DNA of 64,000 nt from Chloroflexota bacterium (GCA_013388855.1 JACAEM010000034.1:62001-126000), one strand, 5' to 3'. Counted from the first letter of the stretch, positions 11,660 to 20,584 are shown. Numbers and translations are program-made. The notes: generated by a model from the sequence alone, not told the origin.

Positions 11660-13291
11660 ATGAACAAAAACCTTCTGCTCGTCAGCGCAGATACGTATTT
11701 TACAAAAGTACTGCTTCAGAGTCTGGAACGGGAAGGGTACCGCGTTCATACAGCCAAGGGAAAAGGCGAAGCGGTGGTCCGTGCAGATGAGCAGAACTGC
11801 TCGCTTGCCTTCCTTGATATGGACCTTGGATACAAGGCGGTTTCTGAATATGGACGTGCGCTTCGCTCGCTCAACCCGAACATCAGGCTGGTCCTGTTTT
11901 CTGACGAGGATGTGCCCCCCGTACTGGATGAGATCCGTCCGTGGATCTTGTTACGCAAGCCCTATTATTTACCGGATGTATTGACTATGCTAAATGAAAA
12001 TCCCGCCTCCACACCCAAGCCCGCCAAGACACCCACTCCATCCCATCCCGTGCAAACGACCAGTACGGAACCGGTATGGTTGCGTGATGTAAGCAAGGCG
12101 GCGCAACATCTCACGCGTCTTACGCTGGAGTCTTCCGCACAGGCGGCATTGATCACGCGCGGCGAACATCTCTGGGCATACGCCGGGGGCCTTTCACAGA
12201 ACGCGGCAAAGGAACTGGCAGTCACGGTCACTCGTCACTGGGACGGGCAAAAGGGCAGCGACCTTCTGCGCTTCGTCCGGCTGGAGGCGACCAAGGCGGA
12301 GCACATGCTCTACGCCACGCGCATCGCCGACGATGTGGTGCTGGCGCTCGTCTTCGACGCAGAGACTCCGTTCAGCACGATCCGCACGCAGGCAGGTCAG
12401 TTGGCGCATTCCCTCTCCATCACCCCCATTGAAGAGGCGCAACCGCCCGTAGTGCAGAAACAGCCCAAGGCTTCGCACGATGCGCCCACGCAATACGCCG
12501 AAGACGAGCCTGCAGAAGAACTCGATATTCCATCCATCTCCGATATTCTGTCCGATGTTCCGCCTCCCACCCCCGAACCGGGAGCAACGTCATCCCCCTC
12601 CATACAAGAACAGGAAGAGTGGGCGTCGAATCCCATTCCTTCCCGCCCGAATCATTACAGCCGCGAGAGTTCCCCCGCGGTGCGCGTGAATGACCTGCTG
12701 GTTTCCAATCAACAAAATGAGGAGACCGTGGAACGCACGGTGCAGGATTTCGACGCGACCATGCCGTCGAAGTCGCGCCCGCGCCCCGAGACGCCTGTCC
12801 GTAGACCGATGCCCGGCGAATTGGACGAGACCCGCCCGCATTCGATCACCGAAGTGGCGAGTCGCGTCATGCTTGACCCGATCTCGCCCGGACTGTACAA
12901 CCTGACCTACGCCTGTTTATTAGTGCCGCGTTTCAGTTCCCATTATCTGACCGGCGATATTTCAGACCGCTTGTCGGAATGGCTGCCGAACATTTGCATT
13001 GCTTTTGGCTGGCGGTTGGAGTATCTTGCTGTGCGACCGGAATATGTGCAATGGGTGGTGAACGTCCCGCCTGCCACGTCGCCTGGGTATCTCATGCGCA
13101 TTATGCGCCAGCAAACATCGGAGAAGATCTTTGCCGAGTTTCCGCGCATGAAAAAGGAAAATCCGTCGGGCGACTTTTGGGCGCCGGGGTACCTCATCAT
13201 GGGGGGCACGCAGCCGCATCCGCCGCAACTGGTAAAGGATTACATTAAGCAAACCCGCTCAAGGCAGGGGTATTCGCAGCCGAGAAGGTAA
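11660..13291 (+). CDS. Receiver / roadblock-like / IS200-type (Y1) transposase-domain fusion protein
   Basis: This 543-residue protein joins parts that are rarely found together. Residues 1-112 form a receiver-like domain with Asp53 as candidate phospho-acceptor (FLDMDL), Ser81 and Lys100 (RKP), but with SAD instead of an acidic pair. Residues about 140-250 look like a roadblock/LC7-type alpha-beta domain. A disordered Pro/Glu/Ser-rich linker runs to about 405. Residues about 411-535 align from end to end with IS200/IS605 TnpA (YNLTYACLLVPR; GDFWAPGYLI; VKDYIKQT). Tyr528 matches the catalytic Tyr, but the metal-binding HUH motif is changed to Tyr462-Val-Gln464, so nuclease activity should be lost. 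No transposon ends are visible. I infer a domesticated DNA- or RNA-binding output domain. Its function is unknown. Confidence 0.85.
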   Translation: MNKNLLLVSADTYFTKVLLQSLEREGYRVHTAKGKGEAVVRADEQNCSLAFLDMDLGYKAVSEYGRALRSLNPNIRLVLFSDEDVPPVLDEIRPWILLRKPYYLPDVLTMLNENPASTPKPAKTPTPSHPVQTTSTEPVWLRDVSKAAQHLTRLTLESSAQAALITRGEHLWAYAGGLSQNAAKELAVTVTRHWDGQKGSDLLRFVRLEATKAEHMLYATRIADDVVLALVFDAETPFSTIRTQAGQLAHSLSITPIEEAQPPVVQKQPKASHDAPTQYAEDEPAEELDIPSISDILSDVPPPTPEPGATSSPSIQEQEEWASNPIPSRPNHYSRESSPAVRVNDLLVSNQQNEETVERTVQDFDATMPSKSRPRPETPVRRPMPGELDETRPHSITEVASRVMLDPISPGLYNLTYACLLVPRFSSHYLTGDISDRLSEWLPNICIAFGWRLEYLAVRPEYVQWVVNVPPATSPGYLMRIMRQQTSEKIFAEFPRMKKENPSGDFWAPGYLIMGGTQPHPPQLVKDYIKQTRSRQGYSQPRR

Positions 13292-13320
13292 AACTGGAAA
13301 TTGTGTTCTAAAAATCCTGA

Positions 13321-13353
13321 CCGCAGAGTATAATCACTCTGCGGTTTGTTTTT
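13321..13353 (+). terminator. Terminator hairpin with a TATAAT box in its loop (polA promoter)
   Basis: CCGCAGAG (13321-13328) and CTCTGCGG (13337-13344) form a perfect 8-bp stem followed by TTTGTTTTT, a clear terminator for the fusion gene. The eight-base loop is TATAATCA, and this TATAAT (13329-13334) is also the best -10 box for polA. The -35 region is weak (TTGTGT at 13301 is too far, TTCTAA at 13306). Confidence 0.75.
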
Positions 13354-13390
13354 GATCCAGGTTTCAATCTCCAATTACGATTTTACGAAC

Positions 13391-16192
13391 ATGCCTCCCA
13401 CCCTCTACCTCATTGATGGACATGCCCTCGCTTACCGCATGTACTTTGCCCTGACTGCTGTCGGCGGCAGTCAGCGCTGGCAAACCTCCAAAGGCGAACC
13501 CACCGCGGGAGTTTATGGCTTTGCACGCGAACTGCTGCGCATCCTTGAACAGGAAAAGCCCGAATACATCGCCGTCGCCTTCGACGTGGGCAAGACCTTC
13601 CGCGATGAGATCTTTCCCGAATACAAGGGGACGCGCGAAAAGATGCCCGATGACCTGCGTCCGCAGATCAAGCGTATTCGAGAAATGGTGGATGCGTTCA
13701 ACATTCCACGGCTGGAAATGGAAGGCTATGAAGCGGATGACGTTCTCGGCTCCGTGGCGCGGATTGCCGCCGGGCAGGGATTGGGCGTCAAAATCGTCAC
13801 CGGTGACCGGGATTTGTTGCAGCTGGTGGACAAACGTACGGTCGTCTACCTTGCGGGCGATGACCAGAATTACATCAAAGATGAAGATGTCGTCAAGAAA
13901 CTCGGCGTGCTTCCCAAACAGGTTGTGGATTACAAAGCGCTTGTCGGCGACAAATCCGATAACATCCCCGGCGTGGCGGGCGTCGGTGAAAAGACCGCCA
14001 TCGCGTTGATCGAGAAATACAAGACTCTCGATGGCATCTATGAACACATCGATGAAATCGAGAATCGCTGGAAGACCAAACTCGAAGCCAACAAAGTCAA
14101 CGCCTATCTCAGCCGTGACCTGGCGCAGATTAGAACAGATTTAAATATCAAACTCGATCTGGAACATGCCAAGTCGCACGAGCTGAATATCCCAGCTATC
14201 GAGGCTTTCTTCAAGGAGATGGAATTCCGTTCCCTGCTCAAGACGCTGGAAAAAGTGACAGGAAAATCCATTTCCCCTGAAACGCCCGCTCCGATCACCG
14301 CGCCCAAAGCAGGGCAACAGATGTCCATGTTTGTGAATGAGCCGCAGGTCATTGTTGCTCCAAAGACAGAATCACATCTCAAAGTCAATATCGTTGATAC
14401 TGTCGAAAAACTGGCAGATTTGGTCAAAGCCTTGAACAAGGCAAAAGTCATTTCCTTCGATACGGAGACAACATCCACCGAAGAAATGAAGGCGGATATC
14501 GTCGGCATTTCCCTCGCGGTCAAGGAAGGTGAGGGATATTACATCCCGGTCGGACACAACGCCGGAACCAATCTGCCGCTGAAAAAGGTTATCGAGGCGC
14601 TGACGGAGCCGATGACGAGCCCGAAGATCGGCAAGATCGCGCACAATGCCAAATACGATTACATTGTACTGGCGAAGTTCGGGCTGGTCGTTTCGCCATT
14701 GACCTTCGATACGATGCTGGCAGAATTCATCATCGACCCATCGTCGCGTCATCTTGGGTTGAAGAATCTCGCTGCGGTCAAACTCGGCGAAGAGATGACT
14801 CACATTGAAGAATTGATTGGCAAAGGCAGGAAACAGCTCAGCATGGCAGAAGTGGCGGTCGAGTCCGTTGCGCCGTACGCAGTGGCGGATGCGGAGACCA
14901 CCTTGCGTCTCATGCCGCTTCAAATGCAGGAACTTAAACGCGTGAACGGCGAGAAATTGCTCGAAGAGATTGACTTGCCACTGACACCCGTCCTTGCAGA
15001 GATGGAAATGGAAGGCATTCTGCTTGACCTGCCATTCTTTGAGAAAATATCGAAGGAGTTGACCAAACGGTTGAACGAGATTGAAAAGCAGGTTTATGAA
15101 TTGGTTGGAAAACCGTTCAACATCAATTCCACCCAGCAGCTTTCGGACGTGCTGTTCAAAACCCTCGGGCTGGAGCCGCCCGATAAGAGCAACAAAACCA
15201 CCAGTGGGCACTACTCCACGGCGGCGGGCGTGCTTGAATTGTTGAGCGGCAAACATCCCGTCGTGGATCTTGTGTTGGAACATCGTGAACTTTCGAAAAT
15301 CAAATCCACCTACGTGGACGCGCTCCCGCCCGCGGTCGATGCGAATGGACGCGTACATACCTCCTACAGCCAGATCGGCGCGGTGACGGGGCGTCTCTCC
15401 TCGAATAACCCGAATCTACAGAACATCCCGATCCGCACAGAGACCGGGCGGCGCGTCCGCAATGGATTCATCGCGGGCGAAGGTAATCTACTTCTCTCCG
15501 TGGATTACTCGCAGATCGAACTGCGCATCGTCGCGCACATGGCTCAGGACGAGGGGATGTTGGCGGCGTTCCGCGCCGGGGAGGATATCCATGCTACAAC
15601 AGCGGGAGCTATCTACGGCGTCAGTCCCGAAGCGGTGACGAAGGAGATGCGGCGTCATGCCAAGGCAATCAACTTCGGTCTCATCTACGGCATGTCGGCA
15701 TTCGGTCTGACGCGTTCCACTGATCTGACTCTCGCCGAGGCAGAACGGTTTGTCAAAACCTATTTTGAAAAATTCCCCGGAATCAAAAAATATCTCGATG
15801 GCATTAAAAGACAAGCTGCCCAACAGGGGTACGTGGAAACACTGCTGGGGCGGCGGCGATATTTCCCTGCCCTGCAAAACAAGCAAAATGTGCAGATCAA
15901 GAACCGTGAAGAACGCGAAGCTATCAACGCGCCCATTCAGGGCACCGCGGCAGACATCATGAAGATTGCCATGATCAAAATCCCGCCGGCGCTTGAAGCG
16001 GCCGGCTTGCAGGCGAAAATGCTTTTGCAGGTACACGACGAACTCGTTCTGGAATGTCCGCAGGAGGAACTGGAGAAAACCGCACGCGTGGTGCAGGAGA
16101 CGATGGCAAACGCCTACCCATTGAGCATCCCGCTTTCCACCGAGGCGAAGTATGGGAAGAATTGGGGAGAGATGAAGAATATCGCTGGTTGA
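13391..16192 (+). CDS. polA: DNA polymerase I
   Basis: This 933-residue enzyme has three domains. The N-terminal 5'-3' exonuclease (about 1-290) starts MPPTLYLIDGHALAYRMYFA. The 3'-5' proofreading domain (about 345-535) keeps its metal ligands (SFDTETTS, HNAKYDYI, APYAVADAETT). The polymerase domain (about 540-933) has motif A (DYSQIELRI), motif B (RHAKAINFGLIYGMSAFG) and motif C (VHDELVLE). It fills gaps during repair and removes Okazaki primers. Unlike the Thermus enzyme, the proofreading site looks intact. ATG 13391 was chosen because the family begins here; the extra upstream codons in frame lie in the terminator/promoter region. The leader is about 50 bases and no strong Shine-Dalgarno is visible. 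Confidence 0.96.
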   Translation: MPPTLYLIDGHALAYRMYFALTAVGGSQRWQTSKGEPTAGVYGFARELLRILEQEKPEYIAVAFDVGKTFRDEIFPEYKGTREKMPDDLRPQIKRIREMVDAFNIPRLEMEGYEADDVLGSVARIAAGQGLGVKIVTGDRDLLQLVDKRTVVYLAGDDQNYIKDEDVVKKLGVLPKQVVDYKALVGDKSDNIPGVAGVGEKTAIALIEKYKTLDGIYEHIDEIENRWKTKLEANKVNAYLSRDLAQIRTDLNIKLDLEHAKSHELNIPAIEAFFKEMEFRSLLKTLEKVTGKSISPETPAPITAPKAGQQMSMFVNEPQVIVAPKTESHLKVNIVDTVEKLADLVKALNKAKVISFDTETTSTEEMKADIVGISLAVKEGEGYYIPVGHNAGTNLPLKKVIEALTEPMTSPKIGKIAHNAKYDYIVLAKFGLVVSPLTFDTMLAEFIIDPSSRHLGLKNLAAVKLGEEMTHIEELIGKGRKQLSMAEVAVESVAPYAVADAETTLRLMPLQMQELKRVNGEKLLEEIDLPLTPVLAEMEMEGILLDLPFFEKISKELTKRLNEIEKQVYELVGKPFNINSTQQLSDVLFKTLGLEPPDKSNKTTSGHYSTAAGVLELLSGKHPVVDLVLEHRELSKIKSTYVDALPPAVDANGRVHTSYSQIGAVTGRLSSNNPNLQNIPIRTETGRRVRNGFIAGEGNLLLSVDYSQIELRIVAHMAQDEGMLAAFRAGEDIHATTAGAIYGVSPEAVTKEMRRHAKAINFGLIYGMSAFGLTRSTDLTLAEAERFVKTYFEKFPGIKKYLDGIKRQAAQQGYVETLLGRRRYFPALQNKQNVQIKNREEREAINAPIQGTAADIMKIAMIKIPPALEAAGLQAKMLLQVHDELVLECPQEELEKTARVVQETMANAYPLSIPLSTEAKYGKNWGEMKNIAG

Positions 16193-16227
16193 CGGAGAGC
16201 GAAATTGCCAGGAGGGCAACTGAACCA

Positions 16228-16257
16228 TTATGCTCTTGATAAAAAAAACAATAGAAT
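16228..16257 (+). promoter_or_regulatory. Possible promoter after polA
   Basis: TTATGC (16228-16233) and TAGAAT (16252-16257) are separated by 18 bases. The -10 box ends 6 bases before an ATG at 16264 that opens only an eight-codon frame (MKAAVIYV), and 25 bases before ATG 16283. It may be the original promoter of the damaged gene downstream. Confidence 0.35.
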
Positions 16258-16331
16258 GAGTTCATGAAGGCTGCGGTTATTTATGTCTGATAAATCACCA
16301 ACTCCAATGCGCCAGGGTAGAAGAACTTTAT

Positions 16332-16799
16332 ATGAACGGCATTCCGCAAGGCGGAACGGGAAATAATTGCGGCGATCGCGGACCTGGCGGTTCCATTACA
16401 GCGTGGAACTGGCCCCAGCCCTGGCTCGACCTCCAGGAAAACACCCCTCTCACCTTCTACGCCCTCGGCGGGCATCAGGACGTCACCAACCTGGATGCGC
16501 CCGATCTGGAACCGCTGAAATCTTCCTTCTCTGCCTTCCTCCTCTTTGTGGATTACCAGCAAGTCGAAATCGTCCCCAACCAAACCGTCCTCTACGCCAA
16601 AATGGACAGCGACACGGCTTATGCCCGCCTCCCCATTACGATCAACCCTCTCCCGCCGGGCAGGCATCACATCCTCGTCCTGCGCATTGACACACCCGGC
16701 GTGCCCATGTGCATCCTGCGCGGCGACACCCGCAGCCGCATCCTGCCCAACAGCGTTTATGGCAAATTGGTAGGGGTCAACGTGCTGCCTGAAAAATAG
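16332..16799 (+). CDS. Hypothetical protein, possibly 5'-damaged remnant
   Basis: The frame encodes 155 residues with no signal peptide, starting at an ATG with no ribosome-binding site. Its sequence (MNGIPQGGTGNNCGDRGPGG onwards, later PLPPGRHHILVLRIDTPG) reads like an internal part of a protein. The same frame is open back to 16260 without a normal start codon. A second frame from ATG 16283 (MSDKSPTPMRQGRRTLY) ends its similarity-like stretch exactly where this frame picks up, so one frameshift near 16327-16332 could join them. I do not recognise the family. It may be a real small gene or a degraded one; the strongest sign of coding is consistent codon use through to 16799. Confidence 0.45.
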   Translation: MNGIPQGGTGNNCGDRGPGGSITAWNWPQPWLDLQENTPLTFYALGGHQDVTNLDAPDLEPLKSSFSAFLLFVDYQQVEIVPNQTVLYAKMDSDTAYARLPITINPLPPGRHHILVLRIDTPGVPMCILRGDTRSRILPNSVYGKLVGVNVLPEK

Positions 16800-16860
16800 A
16801 TTATCGCTCCTGTGCGAAGAACAAGACAATGGTACGGGCATCGTAATCCCCTCCCTACGG

Positions 16861-16866
16861 TATAAT
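16861..16866 (+). promoter_or_regulatory. -10 box of the TPR gene (leaderless)
   Basis: A consensus TATAAT ends 7 bases before the ATG at 16874, so the mRNA should begin at the start codon. No clear -35 box is visible. Confidence 0.6.
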
Positions 16867-16873
16867 ACCCCTC

Positions 16874-19192
16874 ATGCCCGGACGAGAAGACATTTTCCAA
16901 AAAGCCATGAACGAAGGTCACTCCGCCGCCTGGGACCAGGAATGGAACAAGGCAGCGACGGCGTATCGCGCCGCCCTGCAGGAACTGCCCGACCATCCCA
17001 AGGCGCTCAACAGCCTCGGCTTGGCCCTATTCCAGATGGGGAATTACGATGAAGCCATGCAAATCTACAAACGCGTGGCGCATGTTTCCCCGCAGGACCC
17101 GGCGCCCATGGAAAAACTCGCACAACTCCTCGAACGCACCGGGCACCTCAGGGAAGCCATCGAAGCCGCGATGAAGGCCGCAGAACTGTACCTCAATCAG
17201 CGCGATGTGGATAAAGCCATCGAGAACTGGGTGCGCGTGACGAGCCTCGACCCTGAGAATATCATCGCCCATTCACGTCTTGCCCTCGCTCACGAACGTC
17301 TCGACCACAAGGCGCAGGCTGTTACCGAATACCTGGCCGTCGCCAGCCTGATTCAGCGCACCGGCAACGCCGAAAAGACCGCCGAACTCGTCAACAAGGC
17401 TCTTAAGATCCTGCCCGAAAGCGCGGAAGCACAACAGGCGCTCACCCTCCTCCGCTCTGGGCAACTGCTCCCTAAGCCATTGCGCCCCAAAGGCGGAACG
17501 GGACCCATCGCCATGGCGCAGGTCAAGCAACTGGAACAACCGAAAAAGCAAGCCGATTCCGGGCTGGACCCGGTGGCGGAAGCGCGCCAAAAAGCGCTCA
17601 CCCGGCTGGCAGAGATCCTCTTCGAGTACTCCACCGACGACGGCGCCTCCCCACAAGCCCGCCGTGGACTGCAAGCCCTGATGCGCGGCACCGGTCAACT
17701 TTCCATGCAAGCCTCCGAGCAGACGAAGGTCGTCCTGCACCTCGGTCAAGCCATCGACGCGCAAAGCAAAGGCAACGAAGCACAAGCCGCAGACGAACTC
17801 GAGCACGCCCTGGAGGCGGGTTTCAACCATCCTGCCTTGTACTTCAACCTGGGACTCATCCGCTCGAAAAGCGACCGTCTCGAAACGGCGGTCCGCCATC
17901 TGCAACATTCCGTCAAGCACAACGATTTCGCTCTCGCGGCGCGTCTGCTGTTGGGGCAGATCAACCAAAAGTTGGGCAGACTCGGTCCTGCCTCCATCGA
18001 ATATCTCGAAGCATTGAAGATCGCCGATTCGCAGGTCGTGCCTGCCGAACAGTCCGATGAGATTCGTCAGATGTATGAGCCGCTCATCGAAGCGCAGGCA
18101 AGCCAGACCGATGAAGCCGCGCTCAGGCGTCTGTGCGACAACATCAACGAAATGCTCATGCGTAAGAACTGGCGAGACCACCTGCACAAATCCCGCGAGC
18201 AGATGCCCAAATCACAGGATGGCGACCTGCCAATGCCCATTGCAGAGGTGATTCTTCAGGCGCAATCCAGCCAAGTGCTCGAGTCCATCAACCACGTTCA
18301 CCAACTGGCGCGCGCCGGAAAACTGCGCTCTGCCATGGATGAAGCCTTCCAGGCGCTGACCTACGCTCCCAACTACCTGCCGCTTCATACCCTGATGGGC
18401 GACCTGCTCGTGCGCGAGGAACACATCCCCGAAGCCATTGCAAAGTTCTCCACGGTGGCGCAGGCGTACAGCGTGCGCGGAGAAGCCGCGCAAGCCGCAA
18501 AGATGCTCAAACGCGTCGTCCAACTTGCCCCCATGGACATGGGCGCCCGCACCAAGCTCATCGACCAGCTCGTCGCGCGCGGACAGGTGGATGAAGCCAT
18601 CCGCGAATACATCGAACTCGCCGACATCTACTACCGCCTCGCCGAACTTGACATGGCGCGCAAGACCTACACCACAGCGCTGCGCGTCGTCCAACAAGCC
18701 AACGCCGACCGGCAATGGAACGTCCACATCCTCCAACGCATGGCGGATATTGACATGCAGAGGCTCGACTGGAAGCAAGCCATCCGCGTCTACGAACAGA
18801 TCCGCACTCTGCGCCCGGATGACGAGGCTGTCCGAAAGAACATCATCGAATTAAGCCTGCGGCTGGGACAGCCCGCCCAGGCAAACGCAGAACTCGAAAG
18901 TTATCTTACCTACCTCCAGACCAACAACCACCGCGAACAGGGAGTCAAGTTCATTGAAAGCCTCCTGGAGGAACGCCCCGACGATGTAATCCTGCGCCGC
19001 GCGCTGGCGCAACAGTATCAGCAGACCGGGCGCGTCGAGGAAGCGGTTGCCCAGCTTGATTCGCTCGCCGAGTCGATGCTTGATCTCGGCAAAAAGGAGG
19101 AGGCGATGGTGCTCATCAACCAGATTCTCCTGATGAACCCACCCAACGCCGAACAATATCGACAACTGTTGGTACAACTTCAATCCAAATAG
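16874..19192 (+). CDS. Large cytoplasmic tetratricopeptide-repeat protein
   Basis: The 772-residue protein consists almost entirely of TPR-like helix pairs, for example PKALNSLGLALFQMGNYDEAM (about 37-57), YFNLGLIRSKSDRLETAVRHL, LHTLMGDLLVREEHIPEAIAKF and LRRALAQQYQQTGRVEEAVAQL near the C-terminus. A Lys/Pro-rich break lies at about 205-235. There is no signal peptide or TM helix, so it is cytoplasmic and most likely a protein-interaction scaffold; partners are unknown. The start is fixed by a TATAAT box 7 bases upstream. A strong terminator follows the gene, which makes it monocistronic. Confidence 0.85.
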   Translation: MPGREDIFQKAMNEGHSAAWDQEWNKAATAYRAALQELPDHPKALNSLGLALFQMGNYDEAMQIYKRVAHVSPQDPAPMEKLAQLLERTGHLREAIEAAMKAAELYLNQRDVDKAIENWVRVTSLDPENIIAHSRLALAHERLDHKAQAVTEYLAVASLIQRTGNAEKTAELVNKALKILPESAEAQQALTLLRSGQLLPKPLRPKGGTGPIAMAQVKQLEQPKKQADSGLDPVAEARQKALTRLAEILFEYSTDDGASPQARRGLQALMRGTGQLSMQASEQTKVVLHLGQAIDAQSKGNEAQAADELEHALEAGFNHPALYFNLGLIRSKSDRLETAVRHLQHSVKHNDFALAARLLLGQINQKLGRLGPASIEYLEALKIADSQVVPAEQSDEIRQMYEPLIEAQASQTDEAALRRLCDNINEMLMRKNWRDHLHKSREQMPKSQDGDLPMPIAEVILQAQSSQVLESINHVHQLARAGKLRSAMDEAFQALTYAPNYLPLHTLMGDLLVREEHIPEAIAKFSTVAQAYSVRGEAAQAAKMLKRVVQLAPMDMGARTKLIDQLVARGQVDEAIREYIELADIYYRLAELDMARKTYTTALRVVQQANADRQWNVHILQRMADIDMQRLDWKQAIRVYEQIRTLRPDDEAVRKNIIELSLRLGQPAQANAELESYLTYLQTNNHREQGVKFIESLLEERPDDVILRRALAQQYQQTGRVEEAVAQLDSLAESMLDLGKKEEAMVLINQILLMNPPNAEQYRQLLVQLQSK

Positions 19193-19199
19193 CATTGTC

Positions 19200-19228
19200 T
19201 CCCGTCGCCCAAAGCGGCGGGATTTTTT
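19200..19228 (+). terminator. Rho-independent terminator of the TPR gene
   Basis: TCCCGTCG (19200-19207) pairs with CGGCGGGA (19215-19222), including one G-T pair, and is followed by TTTTTT. Confidence 0.85.
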
Positions 19229-19325
19229 ATCGTCTCATTCCCAGCCGAAACCGGTCTCCACTTAATCAGCCTCTCATCCCCTCACGTTACAATCCCACCC
19301 GACTTCATCTTCGGAGAAATTGAAT

Positions 19326-20348
19326 ATGCCTCAAACAAAGAACCGCGCCGTGATGAACTGGCTCTTCACCTTCGCCTTCATTGTGGCATTTCTCGTCGTT
19401 TTTGGCGGATTTGTCCGCCTCACGCGTTCCGGTCTTTCCATCACCGAATGGAATCCCATCAGTGGCGCCATCCCACCCATGGGTGAACAAGCCTGGCAGG
19501 AGGAATTTGCCAAATACCAGCGGACTCCCGAATTCATCCAGATCAACTTCAACATGACCCTGGAGGAATACAAGTACATCTTTTACATCGAATGGCTCCA
19601 CCGTTTCATCGCCCGGTTTGCCGGATTGGTATATGCCATCCCTGTTTTCTATTTCCTCTTCAAAAAGGCAATTCCCTGGAGGGAATTCGGCATCTACTTC
19701 GCCATGGGAATGTTGTTCATCTCTCAGGCTTTCGCCGGTTGGATCATGGTCGCCAGCGGACTGAACGACCGCCCTTCCGTCAGCCACTTTAATTTGACCA
19801 TCCATTTACTGTTGGCGCTCATCCTTTTCGGACTCGCCCTCTGGACCGCGTTCGGTCACAAATTCGGCTTTCCAGAGGGAGGTACAAAATGGTCTTTGCC
19901 GTCCAAACTTTCCCTGGCATCGTTTGTCATTCTCGTTATTCAAATTACCTACGGCGGTTTCACAGCAGGACTCAAAGCCGGTCATGTTTCTGATACCTGG
20001 CCCCTCATGTTCGGGAAACTGGTTCCACCCAACCTCTTCAACTCATTCAACAACATCTTCACATCCCCACAGACCATTGTTTTCATCCATCGCTGGTTTG
20101 CCTGGCTGGGGGTCATTGCCGTACCAATCGTGTTCTGGATCGTGAAAAAACAGAACTACCCTGCTGATATTCAAACCGGCCTCAAATGGCTGGTCGGTAT
20201 CGTCGCCTTGCAGATTGCGCTCGGCGTGCTGACGATCCAGTCGTTCGTGAATATCGTCGTCGCCTTGCTCCATCAGGCAAACGCGATCGTGTTGTTTGGG
20301 TTGGCGGTCTATTTTATTCACAGATTCAGGGCATTGGATCAACAGTGA
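19326..20348 (+). CDS. ctaA: Heme A synthase (CtaA/COX15 family)
   Basis: The 340-residue membrane protein has about eight TM helices and the signatures of COX15/CtaA: VVFGGFVRLTRSGLSITEW near residue 25, EWLHRFIARFAGL near 90, SHFNLTIHL near 155, and HRWFAWLGV and LLHQANA in the second half, which supply the four heme-ligand histidines. The enzyme oxidises the C8 methyl of heme O to make heme A for aa3-type cytochrome oxidases. The loop between helices 1 and 2 is longer than in Bacillus CtaA and resembles the COX15 type. ATG 19326 has GGAG 9 bases upstream. No oxidase or ctaB gene is nearby, so it stands alone. Convergent with the ABC operon. Confidence 0.93.
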   Translation: MPQTKNRAVMNWLFTFAFIVAFLVVFGGFVRLTRSGLSITEWNPISGAIPPMGEQAWQEEFAKYQRTPEFIQINFNMTLEEYKYIFYIEWLHRFIARFAGLVYAIPVFYFLFKKAIPWREFGIYFAMGMLFISQAFAGWIMVASGLNDRPSVSHFNLTIHLLLALILFGLALWTAFGHKFGFPEGGTKWSLPSKLSLASFVILVIQITYGGFTAGLKAGHVSDTWPLMFGKLVPPNLFNSFNNIFTSPQTIVFIHRWFAWLGVIAVPIVFWIVKKQNYPADIQTGLKWLVGIVALQIALGVLTIQSFVNIVVALLHQANAIVLFGLAVYFIHRFRALDQQ

Positions 20349-20351
20349 ATA

Positions 20352-20383
20352 ACAATAGGGTGTTCTCACGGCATCGCTATTGT
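20352..20383. terminator. Weak hairpin between convergent genes
   Basis: ACAATAG (20352-20358) and CTATTGT (20377-20383) form a 7-bp stem with an 18-base loop between the stops of ctaA and the small membrane protein gene. It is the only terminator candidate here. Confidence 0.35.
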
Positions 20384-20389
20384 AATTCC

Positions 20390-20584
20390 TCATTTTTCCG
20401 CCCGCGCATACATTGCAAACCCAATCGTCCCGAATGACAGTCCCGCCACGGAGGCGCTCCACGAAAAGAAATTAAGAAAGAATGTGGACTCCAATACTTT
20501 GATGACCATCAAAAAGGGCAGGAGAATTCCCAGCAGCATCAGGAACACGCCAAGGCTCAGCAGGAAGCGGGGATTGTTCATCAT
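20390..20584 (-). CDS. Small two-helix membrane protein at the end of the ABC operon
   Basis: This 64-residue protein (MMNNPRFLLSLGVFLMLLG...) has two predicted membrane helices, about 7-27 and 35-57, and nothing else. Its ATG overlaps the stop codon of the upstream ATPase gene in an ATGA arrangement (20584-20581), so it is translated by coupling and belongs to the operon. Function unknown. It could be a subunit that modulates the transporter or only a hitchhiking gene. Confidence 0.75.
   Translation of the reverse strand: MMNNPRFLLSLGVFLMLLGILLPFLMVIKVLESTFFLNFFSWSASVAGLSFGTIGFAMYARAEK

Noticed and set aside
11660-13291. An active IS200/IS605 insertion sequence
   Set aside because: The HUH motif is lost, no terminal hairpins or tnpB are seen, and the domain is fused to receiver and roadblock-like domains.
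14372-15358. Minus-strand frame of 328 codons opposite polA
   Set aside because: Antisense shadow of the polymerase domain with no family signature.
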